Source: Aerococcus sp.
GTDB lineage: Bacteria; Bacillota; Bacilli; Lactobacillales; Aerococcaceae
DNA: 64,000 nucleotides
NCBI GenBank assembly: GCA_030528155.1
Contig: JAUMZL010000007.1
Location: forward strand, 5,430 to 69,429
Reading direction: 5' to 3'
In this document: positions 1-8,331 of the stretch, piece by piece
Layout of the letters: every line of letters starts with the position of its first letter
Position numbering within the stretch: position 1 is the stretch's first letter
Translations under genes and position numbers: made by a program
Notes under the pieces: model-generated
The model's database searches: none
Told to the model about the DNA's origin: nothing
The model's input: the letters and a program-made list of their open reading frames with translations, nothing else

Positions 1-1020
1 TGTCCGTCAAGTCTACCTTGCCGCCGAAGTCAACCGTTTCATCTTCCACTTCTGGCGTGTACTTGTCAGCGTCTTTACGGTTGTCCACAACGTGTACTGG
101 GACGTCGACGGTTTCTTTAGACCCATCTGGGTATTCCACTTCGATCTTACCGGTGTAATCCCCTGGTTTTGTGGTGTCAATCGTGCCTTCTGGCGTCACG
201 TCTGTTACCGTGGTACCTTCTGGTAATTTATCCAAGTTCGTTACGTTGTCCGTCAAGTCTACCTTGCCGCCGAAGTCAACCGTTTCATCTTCCACTTCTG
301 GATCATATTTTTCAGCGTCTTGACGATTGTCAGTGATGTTCACTTTAATTGCGACTTCATCCTTCGTACCGTCTGCGTAGGTAACAACAACTGTTGCGTC
401 TTGTTCCCCAACTTTTGTCATGTCCGGATCTGCTTTCCAGCTGTACTTAGCGTCTGCTGGTAAGTCTGCGCTGTTCTTGATCCCATCTTTGGCATTTGGT
501 ACAGCATCTCCGTAGTTAGCATCGATGTTTTGTCCTTCTGGATCGTATTTTTCAGCATCTTGACGGTTGTCGGTGATGTTCACTTTAATTGCAACTTCAT
601 CCTTCGTACCGTCTGCGTAGGTAACAACAACTGTTGCGTCTTGTTCCCCAACTTTTGTCATGTCTGGTTCAGCTTTCCAGCTGTACTTAGCGTCCGCTGG
701 TAAGTCTGCGCTGTTCTTGATCCCATCTTTGGCGTTTGGTACGGCATCTCCGTAGTTGGCGTCGATGTTTTGTCCTTCTGGATCATATTTCTCGGCGTCT
801 TGACGATTGTCAGTGATGTTCACTTTAATTGCGACTTCATCCTTCGTACCGTCTGCATAGGTAACAACAACTGTTGCGTCTTGTTCCCCTACTTTTGTCA
901 TGTCTGGTTCAGCTTTCCAGCTGTACTTAGCGTCTGCTGGTAAGTCTGCGCTGTTCTTGATTCCATCTTTGGCATTTGGTACAGCATCTCCGTAGTTGGC
1001 ATCGATGTCTTGTCCTTCTG
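1..1020 (-). repeat. Tandem Rib-like coding repeats (246-bp and 240-bp periods)
   Basis: Three consecutive units of exactly 240 bp (301-540, 541-780, 781-1020) differ only at scattered bases. Left of them a second repeat type with a 246-bp period starts: the string TGTCCGTCAAGTC occurs at 1 and again at 247. The units encode immunoglobulin-like Rib/alpha-type domains that extend the protein away from the wall. The near identity makes copy-number change by recombination likely. Confidence 0.9.
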
Positions 1021-3289
1021 GATCATATTTCTCAGCGTCTTTGCGGTTGTCCACCACTGCATACTCTACCTCAACATCGAAAGTACGGTTCCCGATCGTT
1101 ACGGTAACAATGCCTTTTGTGCTGTCAGTGACTTGGGAGGTGTCTGGCGCTTGTTTCCATGCGTACGTTGCATCTACTGGCAAGCTATCAGCATTCTTGA
1201 TAGCTTCTTTAGCGTCAGGCGTACTGTTCAAATCAACCGTTTGTTTATCTTGAGGTTTTGGTGCTTCCTTGATGACAGTGGTACCTTCTTCAGGTGTATC
1301 GTACCCTGGAGAGACTACGCGAATAACGAGGTCTTGACCAGCTGTTAATTTAGAAGCATCTACACCCGTAAAGGTAAAGTCTACTTCACCAGAAACTGGC
1401 GTACCATCTTTTACGGCAACATCGATGTTTTGTTGAGCAAGAACGGTCCCATCTTGGGTCACTAATTGTACCGTATGACCGTTACCAGCAAGTTCGTCCA
1501 TATACACGCTGCCGTGGATGGTGGTGTCTGTGTCATAGACGTCATCTAATGCCGGTTCACCGACGTATGGGTTGGTCTTATTATCTGATTCGTTATCATC
1601 AGCATCTCCATCGCCATCTAAGTCTTGGAGGTAGTAAAACCCAGTTCCGTAGGTATTTTTGATCAATTTATCGTTAGTATCTGTTAACCAAGCATTGAAC
1701 TTGAAGTCTTGACCATAATAATCATGCCCTTCAACTCCTGCTTTTCCCTTCAATTCCTCCAAAATTTCATTCAAAGGTTTATTCAATTTGAAGACGTAGC
1801 GGATGGTTGCTGGACGTGGCGAACCATTATTAAAGTCAACCAAGTTTTGTGCTAAATCGTTGTCAGAAATGGTTCCATAGCCATAAGTAGCTTTGTTTGG
1901 ATCACGTTCAATCGAGAGATCCGCTACTTTTGAACCAGACTCATAGCTAACATCGTAGGTCGTTCCCCCACCGTTAACCATATGTAATTCAATTCCATTG
2001 ATGTATGGAATCAGACGATCATCAATCTTGAAGTTCAAGTTCCATGGCGTTCCTTTTGCACTCGCGTCATAAGAGAAGTTCTTGTCCTTGGTCAATTTGT
2101 GGTCAATCACCAAGGCGCCGTACGTTCCGGTTGTCCCAGTGTTGTCGCTGGTATTAACATTTGGTTTGGCAAAGTCTGCATTGATTGATCCATGCTTGAA
2201 TTGATCTGGGTTGTTCGGCGATTCTTCCAATTTTTCATAGTTTTCATCCGTACCTGTTTGGAAATACCCCGTGCTCTCCAAACCAGGAATTATCCCATCG
2301 TTATCTTTATGAGAAATCAGGTAGATGCGATAGGTCAACGGATGAGCAGCAAGTTGGTCATCGCCAATTTCCTTCAAAATATCTTCTAAATTCTTTTCAA
2401 ATGTTATGATTCCATTTGGTGCCACTTGGGTGTCAGTCGTTTCAGCACCAGCAAAGAGTCCGCTGCTGGCACGAATATAGTTTACTTTCCAAACACTGGT
2501 TGGGCGCCCGAGAGAATCATTGACACGAACGAGCACACGGCGGCTTCCGCCAATTCCGCTCTTAGGATCTACTTCAATCTTGGTAATGTATTGGGCTAAG
2601 CGTTCATCAATTTGAAGACGGATTTCCCAGTTACTGGTACTTGCCGCAATGTTATGCTTCCCATACATTTCGAAACTTAAGGTATTATCCTTAATCGTTT
2701 CACCTACAGCTTCTTCTGGTTTAAACTGAATATCAGAGAAGCTATATTTATCGTTTGGTGCATAATGGTTCTTGTCAAAGTGCGTATTTCCAGAAGCATC
2801 CTTATCTCCAGTCGCATAGGTCGTTGCTTCTTTTTTGTCATCTTTGGCTGTTTCTGCTTTGTCGTCAGCCTGCTTGTCCTCTTCAACAGCAGTTTCTGTT
2901 TTGTCCATTTTATCATTGGCTGTGTCTTCAGCTAGCTTATCGTCTGTAGCAGCCTTATCATCGGCTTGATCTGCATCTGCTGCAAGGGCATCATCTGCTT
3001 TATCTGCTGCTTGACGAACAACTGAAGCTGGAGTTTCTTCTTCTGCAGGAATTTCTTCTTCAGCATCAACGCTGGAAACTTCTGCCTCGTCCTTCACTGT
3101 TTCAACGGTCGTCGTAGCGTCAAGAGTTGCTGCCTTTGCAACTGGCGTAGCATCGACGCCGCCCATCAAAAAGAACCCAGAAGCGATCGCTACAGAAACC
3201 ACACCGACATTGAGACGACGCAGTGACCACTTCGTAAAGTTCTGGCCTGCTTTTTGATCCAGCAAGCGCTTGTTGTTTTTACCAACCAT
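1..3289 (-). CDS. YSIRK-signal wall protein with Rib-like repeats, 3' part missing
   Basis: The gene runs off the left edge; about 1096 residues are visible. The start is an ATG at 3289 preceded by AAGGAG. Residues 20-36 carry a YSIRK-type signal (KWSLRRLNVGV), followed by a hydrophobic stretch and a likely cleavage near residue 52 (VAKAA). An acidic, Ala/Glu/Asp-rich stretch follows to about residue 180. Residues about 180-600 are beta-rich modules of unknown function and include a Ca-binding-like DLDGDGDADDNE segment near residue 560. From about residue 675 there are tandem Rib/alpha-like repeats of 80-82 residues with conserved DNRxDAEKYDP and ADxxYxWK. YSIRK signals direct secretion to the septum and normally pair with a C-terminal LPXTG anchor, which must lie outside the window. 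An adhesin role is an inference; no ligand can be named. Confidence 0.9.
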   Translation of the reverse strand, partial: MVGKNNKRLLDQKAGQNFTKWSLRRLNVGVVSVAIASGFFLMGGVDATPVAKAATLDATTTVETVKDEAEVSSVDAEEEIPAEEETPASVVRQAADKADDALAADADQADDKAATDDKLAEDTANDKMDKTETAVEEDKQADDKAETAKDDKKEATTYATGDKDASGNTHFDKNHYAPNDKYSFSDIQFKPEEAVGETIKDNTLSFEMYGKHNIAASTSNWEIRLQIDERLAQYITKIEVDPKSGIGGSRRVLVRVNDSLGRPTSVWKVNYIRASSGLFAGAETTDTQVAPNGIITFEKNLEDILKEIGDDQLAAHPLTYRIYLISHKDNDGIIPGLESTGYFQTGTDENYEKLEESPNNPDQFKHGSINADFAKPNVNTSDNTGTTGTYGALVIDHKLTKDKNFSYDASAKGTPWNLNFKIDDRLIPYINGIELHMVNGGGTTYDVSYESGSKVADLSIERDPNKATYGYGTISDNDLAQNLVDFNNGSPRPATIRYVFKLNKPLNEILEELKGKAGVEGHDYYGQDFKFNAWLTDTNDKLIKNTYGTGFYYLQDLDGDGDADDNESDNKTNPYVGEPALDDVYDTDTTIHGSVYMDELAGNGHTVQLVTQDGTVLAQQNIDVAVKDGTPVSGEVDFTFTGVDASKLTAGQDLVIRVVSPGYDTPEEGTTVIKEAPKPQDKQTVDLNSTPDAKEAIKNADSLPVDATYAWKQAPDTSQVTDSTKGIVTVTIGNRTFDVEVEYAVVDNRKDAEKYDPEGQDIDANYGDAVPNAKDGIKNSADLPADAKYSWKAEPDMTKVGEQDATVVVTYADGTKDEVAIKVNITDNRQDAEKYDPEGQNIDANYGDAVPNAKDGIKNSADLPADAKYSWKAEPDMTKVGEQDATVVVTYADGTKDEVAIKVNITDNRQDAEKYDPEGQNIDANYGDAVPNAKDGIKNSADLPADAKYSWKADPDMTKVGEQDATVVVTYADGTKDEVAIKVNITDNRQDAEKYDPEVEDETVDFGGKVDLTDNVTNLDKLPEGTTVTDVTPEGTIDTTKPGDYTGKIEVEYPDGSKETVDVPVHVVDNRKDADKYTPEVEDETVDFGGKVDLTD

Positions 3290-3812
3290 GTCCTTCACTC
3301 CTTGTTTAAAATCCCAATCCAAAAGTTAATCCAATACTAAATTATCTGTTCGGGTCGCAATCAGAATAGTACTTTTTTTTTTTTTAGTAAACTAAATTAT
3401 GTCTATTTGTGAAGAAATCTTAAACAATATCATTTAAACATCAATATTAGTCCTTATTTCATATATTTCAAATACAAAAATGTATTTTCCGGTTTTCTTC
3501 ATGCCTCTAACTGGATCTTTTATGAACTTTTTGTGTACATATACTTTTTATAGGTAAGCGCTATGGAAAGAGGTATTATCCGCCTTTTGCCTCAATTTCC
3601 CACCAACAGTTGAGGGCTTTCTTATTGTGATTGGACTATTGGTAGGCATTAAGCCATGAAAGTATAGAACAAAGAATGTTCTCTATCATTTTTCTAAGTC
3701 AAATAAACTTCATGCTTTTCTCGCTTATTCTTATTCGTGATAGTTGACTTCTCATCTATATTTTCTAATCCTTTCCGTTCTTCTATTTCAGCACCCGACT
3801 GTTCATGGCAAC
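3290..3812. other. Intergenic, A+T-rich, no gene seen
   Basis: This stretch of about 520 bases upstream of the wall-protein gene is A+T-rich and holds a run of twelve T at about 3370-3381. I see no convincing open reading frame or RNA gene. It should contain the wall-protein promoter on the minus strand, but no clean -35/-10 pair stands out. Confidence 0.5.
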
Positions 3813-3842
3813 AAAAAAAGCTGAGTGTCGCCACCCAGCTTT
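3813..3842 (-). terminator. Rho-independent terminator of the GNAT gene
   Basis: AAAGCTG-GTG pairs with CAC-CAGCTTT around a TCGC loop, with one mismatch. On the minus strand a run of seven T follows. It lies just after the stop codon of the acetyltransferase gene. Confidence 0.85.
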
Positions 3843-3853
3843 CCTTGCCATTT

Positions 3854-4318
3854 TTATTCGTCAATTAAACTTTTCTTCAAAATACGAATTTGTCGTTGGA
3901 ATCGGTCCATATCTTCACCCACTTGTACATAGCCACGTTTCTCATAAAGTCCGACATGGCGTGTCAATATATACACAGGGGAGAATCCCAATTCTAACGC
4001 TGTGTGCTCAATGGTTTTTACAACCTGCAAGCTGATGCCTTGTTTGCGATAATCGGGATTAACGTAAACGCTGCTGACGAACGGGGTATATTCTGTTTTC
4101 ATCAGCGGATCCTGACGCAAGAAAGCGCCAAACGCCACCAAGGTTTGATTAGGTGTTTCGTTATCAGTCACGTAAATGATGCGTTCCCAATCTTCCCAGT
4201 TTTCTTGCTCCATTAGTTTTTGAATCGCACCGCCAGCCGGCCATTCTACGGCACCAATTTTTTTCGCAGCCGTTAACCATACTTCGTCTTGCGGGGTAAT
4301 GACTTGATACTGAATCAT
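3854..4318 (-). CDS. GNAT-family N-acetyltransferase
   Basis: A 154-residue single-domain GNAT protein. The core FVSSVYVNPDYRKQGISLQVV (about residues 80-100) is the beta4/acetyl-CoA binding motif A (consensus V.P.yRg.GiG), with Q-G-I-S-L rather than the usual Q-G-I-G; GLYEKRGY near residue 125 is motif B. The start is the ATG at 4318: an upstream in-frame ATG is itself part of the GAGGAG ribosome binding site. The gene stands alone, with its own extended -10 promoter and terminator. The substrate cannot be told from sequence. Confidence 0.85.
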   Translation of the reverse strand: MIQYQVITPQDEVWLTAAKKIGAVEWPAGGAIQKLMEQENWEDWERIIYVTDNETPNQTLVAFGAFLRQDPLMKTEYTPFVSSVYVNPDYRKQGISLQVVKTIEHTALELGFSPVYILTRHVGLYEKRGYVQVGEDMDRFQRQIRILKKSLIDE

Positions 4319-4381
4319 CTTTCTACTCCTCATCTTTTCTTAGTAGGTACGCGCCGTAATCACGTCCCTGGAATATCTCTC

Positions 4382-4390
4382 ATTATAACA
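4382..4390 (-). promoter_or_regulatory. Extended -10 promoter of the GNAT gene
   Basis: On the minus strand the sequence reads TGTTATAAT, a perfect extended -10 (TGNTATAAT), 64 bases upstream of the acetyltransferase start. No good -35 is visible; the inverted repeat at 4391-4435 occupies that place. Confidence 0.65.
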
Positions 4391-4435
4391 ATTCCCATGG
4401 CTGGATCCTAACCATCAGAATCAGGCCATGGGAAT
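4391..4435. repeat. Perfect 11-bp inverted repeat at the GNAT promoter
   Basis: ATTCCCATGGC and GCCATGGGAAT flank a 23-base, partly self-complementary centre. No T run follows on either strand, so it is not a standard terminator. It abuts the extended -10 of the acetyltransferase gene and covers its -35 position, so it may be an operator; it could also be a processing hairpin at the 3' end of the flavoprotein transcript. Confidence 0.6.
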
Positions 4436-4497
4436 AAAGGGGATGAGGTCGCACATGACGATTCACGATTCTCCGCATATCTCACGTTTTTTTACCG

Positions 4498-6111
4498 TTA
4501 CTCTTTAATTAATTTTGCTTCGATGCCATTCCCAGCCAAGATACGGGCCGCATTATATGGTGTGATCCCCTTTCTGAAGGTAATATACACCGGACGATCA
4601 GTTGGAATTTCTCCGATGCGATCACGTAGTTCTGAGAATGGAATATTAGCACTTGGCGTAATGGTGCCCTGTTGCGGTCTGCCAGCTTCTCTGATATCGA
4701 GGAAGTAACCATTCTTGCGGTCATCAGCGCTTAATTCTGCTACAGGTACATTTTCCACGCGGTTTTGGATATGGTTAATGGCCACATAGCCTGCCACATT
4801 CAAAATATCGCGCGTTGCTGAATATGGTGGGGAGTATGGCAATTCCAGTTGCGGGAGATCCCACACCGTCAAATTACCGCTGATAGCTACAGATAATTCG
4901 GCAATCCGTTTATCCACGCCTTCCTTCCCATAAGCTTGTCCTCCGTAAATTTTACCGGTTTTGGGATCAAACAAGAGTTTGAAGTTCAAACGCGCTGCTC
5001 CGGGATAGAAGTAAGCGTGATCGAATGGCGTAATAAATACGGTATCGTAATCAGTGATCCCTTCCTGTTGAAGCATCATTTCGGTGTAACCGACAAAACT
5101 AGCCGTATAATCAAACACTTTTGCGACACTTGCCCAGATAAACCCAGGATAATGCAGATCTTCTCCTTCGATAATATCCGCTAAAAGGTGGCCTTGACGG
5201 TTCGCTGCGCTAGATAAGACACTATTAATGGGTTTTCCAGTAATAATGCTCTTGGTTTGAATGATGTCACCAATGGCAAAAATATCCGGAATGTTGGTGC
5301 GCAATTGATCGTCCACAGGTACATGGCCATCTGCGGTTGTTTCTACCCCAGCCGCTTTGAGCACTTCATTATTTGGCGTGACACCGGTCATAAATAGCAA
5401 CATATCAGTGTGCAGAATTTCGCCGTTATCGAGCTCTAATTCATGACCGTGATCACGAATTTCAACCACACTGGTGCCCAACTTCATATGAGCGCCTTCA
5501 TCCTGCATCGTTTGCGCCATCAGTTCAGCCACTTCTTCATCATATGGTGCCGCTACAGTATCTGCACTATCTACAATGGTCAGGTCAATCCCGCGGTGGA
5601 TCAGGTTTTCCCCCACTTCGATCCCCTGCAAACCAGCACCGATGATCACGGCCGATTGGGGATTTTCCTTCGCCAAATAGTCGAGGATTTCATCCAAGTG
5701 CATCGTGTTGCGCAAAGACAATGCAATATCTGCTTCTTCGGCACCAGGGATATTCGGCAACGCTGGACGGGCCCCAGTTGCCAGGATCAACCGGTCGTAT
5801 GGCTGCGTCAATGTCTCACCTGTTTCCAGATTCGTCACCGTTACCGTTTTTTCTTCGGTATCGATTTTTTCTACTTCATGGCGCACTTTGACATCGATAT
5901 TATTCTTTGCTTTCAATTGTTCTGGCGTCCGTTCCACAATGCTTTGGCGATCTTCAACCAAACCACCAATCACGTATGGCATCGCGCAGGTCGCAATAGA
6001 AATTTCCTTGCTTCGCTCATAGATGGTAATATGATGCTTCTCATTTAAACGGCGGAGACGTGTCGCAAATGAAGGCCCAGCAGCAATCCCACCAATAACT
6101 ACGATTTCCAC
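4498..6111 (-). CDS. cdr: CoA-disulfide-reductase-like flavoprotein with degenerate rhodanese domain
   Basis: A 537-residue pyridine nucleotide-disulfide oxidoreductase. Residues 1-20 form the FAD Rossmann fold (VVIGGIAAG). Cys42 in ATCAMPYVIGG matches the single active-site Cys of CoA disulfide reductase/NADH peroxidase-type enzymes. A second Rossmann motif (IIGAGLQGIEVGE) lies near residue 157, and FAIGDI near 275. Residues about 450-537 are a rhodanese-like domain, as in CoADR-RHD fusions. However, the site that normally carries the catalytic Cys reads TFRKGITPYNAARIL, without Cys, so sulfurtransferase activity is unlikely. The start is a GTG with AAGGGAG seven bases upstream. The family reduces CoA disulfide or polysulfide/persulfide with NAD(P)H; which substrate applies here is open. 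A TTCAC-NN-GTGAA palindrome follows its -10. Confidence 0.85.
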   Translation of the reverse strand: MEIVVIGGIAAGPSFATRLRRLNEKHHITIYERSKEISIATCAMPYVIGGLVEDRQSIVERTPEQLKAKNNIDVKVRHEVEKIDTEEKTVTVTNLETGETLTQPYDRLILATGARPALPNIPGAEEADIALSLRNTMHLDEILDYLAKENPQSAVIIGAGLQGIEVGENLIHRGIDLTIVDSADTVAAPYDEEVAELMAQTMQDEGAHMKLGTSVVEIRDHGHELELDNGEILHTDMLLFMTGVTPNNEVLKAAGVETTADGHVPVDDQLRTNIPDIFAIGDIIQTKSIITGKPINSVLSSAANRQGHLLADIIEGEDLHYPGFIWASVAKVFDYTASFVGYTEMMLQQEGITDYDTVFITPFDHAYFYPGAARLNFKLLFDPKTGKIYGGQAYGKEGVDKRIAELSVAISGNLTVWDLPQLELPYSPPYSATRDILNVAGYVAINHIQNRVENVPVAELSADDRKNGYFLDIREAGRPQQGTITPSANIPFSELRDRIGEIPTDRPVYITFRKGITPYNAARILAGNGIEAKLIKE

Positions 6112-6134
6112 AATGGCACTCCCTTTCTTAATAT

Positions 6135-6146
6135 TTCACTTGTGAA
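6135..6146. promoter_or_regulatory. Palindromic operator (5-2-5) at the cdr promoter
   Basis: TTCAC-TT-GTGAA is a perfect 5-2-5 inverted repeat. On the minus strand it lies two bases downstream of the cdr -10 box, over the expected transcription start. The same palindrome in the same position occurs at the MarR-family gene (35119-35130). Confidence 0.7.
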
Positions 6147-6148
6147 TT

Positions 6149-6154
6149 ATTATA
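6149..6154 (-). promoter_or_regulatory. -10 box of cdr
   Basis: The minus strand reads TATAAT about 40 bases upstream of the GTG start. The -35 region is weak. The palindrome immediately downstream suggests repression by steric block. Confidence 0.6.
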
Positions 6155-6258
6155 AACCTTTCACCATAAGAATACTAGTGAAGCGTTTTCCAATTAAAAT
6201 GGCGATTATTCTGGCCTAAAAAGTACGTACTGAAGGTTTATTTGTCGGTTTATTCACA

Positions 6259-6273
6259 TTATAACGCTTACAT
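6259..6273 (-). promoter_or_regulatory. cre-like site between cdr and gpmA
   Basis: The minus strand reads ATGTAAGCGTTATAA, one mismatch from the Gram-positive catabolite-responsive element WTGNAANCGNWNNCW. It lies just upstream of the gpmA -35 box and could serve either divergent gene. CcpA is encoded in this window. Confidence 0.5.
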
Positions 6274-6285
6274 CGTTTTTATGAG

Positions 6286-6314
6286 TTGCCGACATCGATC
6301 AATTCAAGTAAAAT
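6286..6314 (+). promoter_or_regulatory. Sigma-A-type promoter of gpmA
   Basis: TTGCCG (6286-6291) and TAAAAT (6309-6314) are separated by exactly 17 bp. The ribosome binding site AAGGAGG and the gpmA ATG follow about 30 and 40 bases later. Confidence 0.75.
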
Positions 6315-6354
6315 ATGTTTGTAACTGGATAGTTGAATTTAAGGAGGAATTTTA

Positions 6355-7029
6355 ATGAAATTAGTATTTGTTCGCCACGGACAAAGCGAATTGAACCTCG
6401 CCAACGTGTTCACTGGCTGGATGGATCCAAAGCTGAGTGAAAAAGGGATCGAAGAAGCTAAAAACGCTGGTCGCGCCCTCAAAGAAGCTGGTCTCGAATT
6501 TGACCAAGTGCACACTTCTGTTTTGACTCGTGCCGTTGAAACAGCTTTCTACGTATTGGACGAATTAGGTGAATTATACTTACCAATCGAAAAGAGCTGG
6601 CGCTTAAATGAACGTCATTACGGTGGTTTACAAGGTTTGAACAAAAAAGAAACCGCTGAAAAACACGGTGACGAACAAGTTCACATTTGGCGTCGTAGCT
6701 ATGATGTCCGTCCTCCACGTGGTGAAAACGACTTCGACCGTCGTTACCAATTATTGGACACCGAACGTTTATTGCCAGGTGAATCCTTGAAAGACACCTT
6801 GGGACGTACTTTACCATACTGGGAAGACCATATTGCCCCAGACCTCAAAGCTGGTAAGAACGTGCTCGTTGTTGCTCACGGTAACAGCTTGCGTTCCCTC
6901 ACCAAATACTTGGAAAAAATCTCTGATGAAGAGATTCCAAACCACGAATTAGCAACGGGTGAACCAATCGTTTACGACATTGATGAAAACTTGAATGTCG
7001 TAAGTAAAGAAGTCCTCAAAAAAGCCTAA
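6355..7029 (+). CDS. gpmA: 2,3-bisphosphoglycerate-dependent phosphoglycerate mutase
   Basis: A 224-residue cytoplasmic glycolytic enzyme that interconverts 3- and 2-phosphoglycerate. The phosphohistidine motif VRHGQSE (His8) is at the N terminus, NERHYGGLQGLNK lies at about residues 84-96, and the second active-site His is in VVAHGNSLR near residue 180. Length and motifs are those of the dPGM family. An AAGGAGG site lies eight bases before the ATG. The codon use is that of a highly expressed gene. The gene is monocistronic, with its own promoter and terminator. Confidence 0.97.
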   Translation: MKLVFVRHGQSELNLANVFTGWMDPKLSEKGIEEAKNAGRALKEAGLEFDQVHTSVLTRAVETAFYVLDELGELYLPIEKSWRLNERHYGGLQGLNKKETAEKHGDEQVHIWRRSYDVRPPRGENDFDRRYQLLDTERLLPGESLKDTLGRTLPYWEDHIAPDLKAGKNVLVVAHGNSLRSLTKYLEKISDEEIPNHELATGEPIVYDIDENLNVVSKEVLKKA

Positions 7030-7084
7030 TTATTCAATGCAAAAACCGCCTGCAGATTGAACTGCGGGCGGTTTTTTGTGTGGT
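7030..7084. repeat. Left direct repeat bounding the peptide island
   Basis: From TTATTCA through the terminator to GTGTGGT, this segment matches 11321-11376 in direct orientation, with only a few substitutions and a small indel ahead of the stem. The pair exactly brackets the A+T-rich block containing the MFS, ThiF, Rgg and peptide genes. Confidence 0.8.
7041..7076. terminator. Bidirectional terminator after gpmA (copy 1 of a flanking repeat)
   Basis: A CCGCCTGCAG / CTGCGGGCGG stem with an ATTGAA loop is flanked by A5 on the left and T6 on the right, so it can stop transcripts from both strands. An almost identical copy lies at 11335-11369, on the other side of the ThiF/MFS/Rgg island. Confidence 0.9.
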
Positions 7085-7092
7085 AAAAAGCT

Positions 7093-8331
7093 TTATTGGA
7101 CTGATGTATTGTGGTTATATTCTTTTTTCTTTGACATGAAGAAGGTCCCCATGTAAACAATGCCCGCCAACCCTAAGACTGACCACAAAGCAAAAGGTAC
7201 CGATACGCTTGCAGCAATAAAGCTCCCTAAAATGGTTAGTAACGGTTGTAAAATTCCTGTCATACTTCCGAGTAATCCCATCACCATAGGAATATCCTCT
7301 GCCTCAACAGACACCATCACATAAGTTGTAAATAATGGTGAAACCGCACCAACTATTGAACTAAACAACACATTAATAATCAAAAATAAAAAATGAAGGT
7401 TAAAAATCAGAGCAATCGTTTCGGCGATAAGTATTGGGAAACCAACAACTATCAGTAGCTTTATTCGATCATTATCTGGCTTCATTTGATTAGTAATAAT
7501 AACTCCTAATAAATAACCGATGATTGTACCCGCGGAATACAAGGATAGCGAGAAAGCGTAGTTTCCTATAAGCAAATGCCCATGCTCAGCTAGCCACATT
7601 TGAAATAATGGGAGTAACAGTGCCGGAAATAACATGAGCAAGGAGGACTCCACTATTATCCGTAACATACCAGGACGAGCACCAATAAGTCTAAGCACTC
7701 CTGTGATACTTGTGGTTAAATTCTTTGTGTTTGCTGGTCTACTTGAAATCTTTATCTCTTTCCTATAATAGAAAATAAAACTTGCCGATATCAAAAAAGT
7801 AAACGCATTAATCCAAGCAAATTGACTGAAATCAATAAATAGAATGAGAAAACTCGTTGCTACCATAATGATGATATTGACTAGCTGAAATACAAAATTT
7901 TCAAAGATATTGACTGCTTGATACAGCGTCTTAGGAACAATCTCCACTAATAATGTCAGTGTTAAGCTACTACGGTACTGCCCCAAATTGTCAGAAATAA
8001 AATTGATAAGTACGATGACCAATAAGAATGAATAAGCCTGCCCACTTAAAAATAATCCACCGACTATCAAATAAAGTAACGCCCGTATAATATCTAAAGC
8101 CAGCAATCCTTCGTATTTTTTGCTGGTTAATACCGCCAAACGACTTCCCACCACTTGTAACATTTTTGGAATCATTTCAGAAGCTGTGACAGCCGCGATC
8201 GCCAACTTAGCGTGTGGTGCATTGGCTGCAAAAGTAGCCATGGCAATGTAAAACATATTGTCGCCAATAAATGAAATTAATGTTGAAAGCAAGAGACTAA
8301 CAGTCATTCGGCTTTTAAATAGTTCACGCAT
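7093..8331 (-). CDS. MFS transporter, putative peptide exporter of the island
   Basis: A 412-residue integral membrane protein with about twelve hydrophobic segments and the overall plan of an MFS drug/H+ antiporter-like permease. The start is taken as the ATG at 8331, which overlaps the end of the upstream ThiF-like gene by 8 bases (ATGCGTGA), so the two are translationally coupled. An earlier ATG at 8391 lies inside that gene and is less likely. In microcin C7-type clusters an MFS protein (MccC) exports the product made by a ThiF-like enzyme (MccB), and the arrangement here is the same. Export of the modified peptide and producer immunity are inferred, not shown. Confidence 0.85.
   Translation of the reverse strand: MRELFKSRMTVSLLLSTLISFIGDNMFYIAMATFAANAPHAKLAIAAVTASEMIPKMLQVVGSRLAVLTSKKYEGLLALDIIRALLYLIVGGLFLSGQAYSFLLVIVLINFISDNLGQYRSSLTLTLLVEIVPKTLYQAVNIFENFVFQLVNIIIMVATSFLILFIDFSQFAWINAFTFLISASFIFYYRKEIKISSRPANTKNLTTSITGVLRLIGARPGMLRIIVESSLLMLFPALLLPLFQMWLAEHGHLLIGNYAFSLSLYSAGTIIGYLLGVIITNQMKPDNDRIKLLIVVGFPILIAETIALIFNLHFLFLIINVLFSSIVGAVSPLFTTYVMVSVEAEDIPMVMGLLGSMTGILQPLLTILGSFIAASVSVPFALWSVLGLAGIVYMGTFFMSKKKEYNHNTSVQ

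Noticed and set aside
3370-3381. T12 run upstream of the wall-protein gene as a terminator
   Set aside because: No stem precedes it on either strand. It could be a slippage tract affecting the promoter, but nothing shows this.
5443-6048. Long open frame of 201 residues on the plus strand inside the flavoprotein gene
   Set aside because: It is antisense to a gene with clear FAD and Cys motifs, has a Cys/His/Phe-rich composition typical of shadow frames, and has no ribosome binding site.
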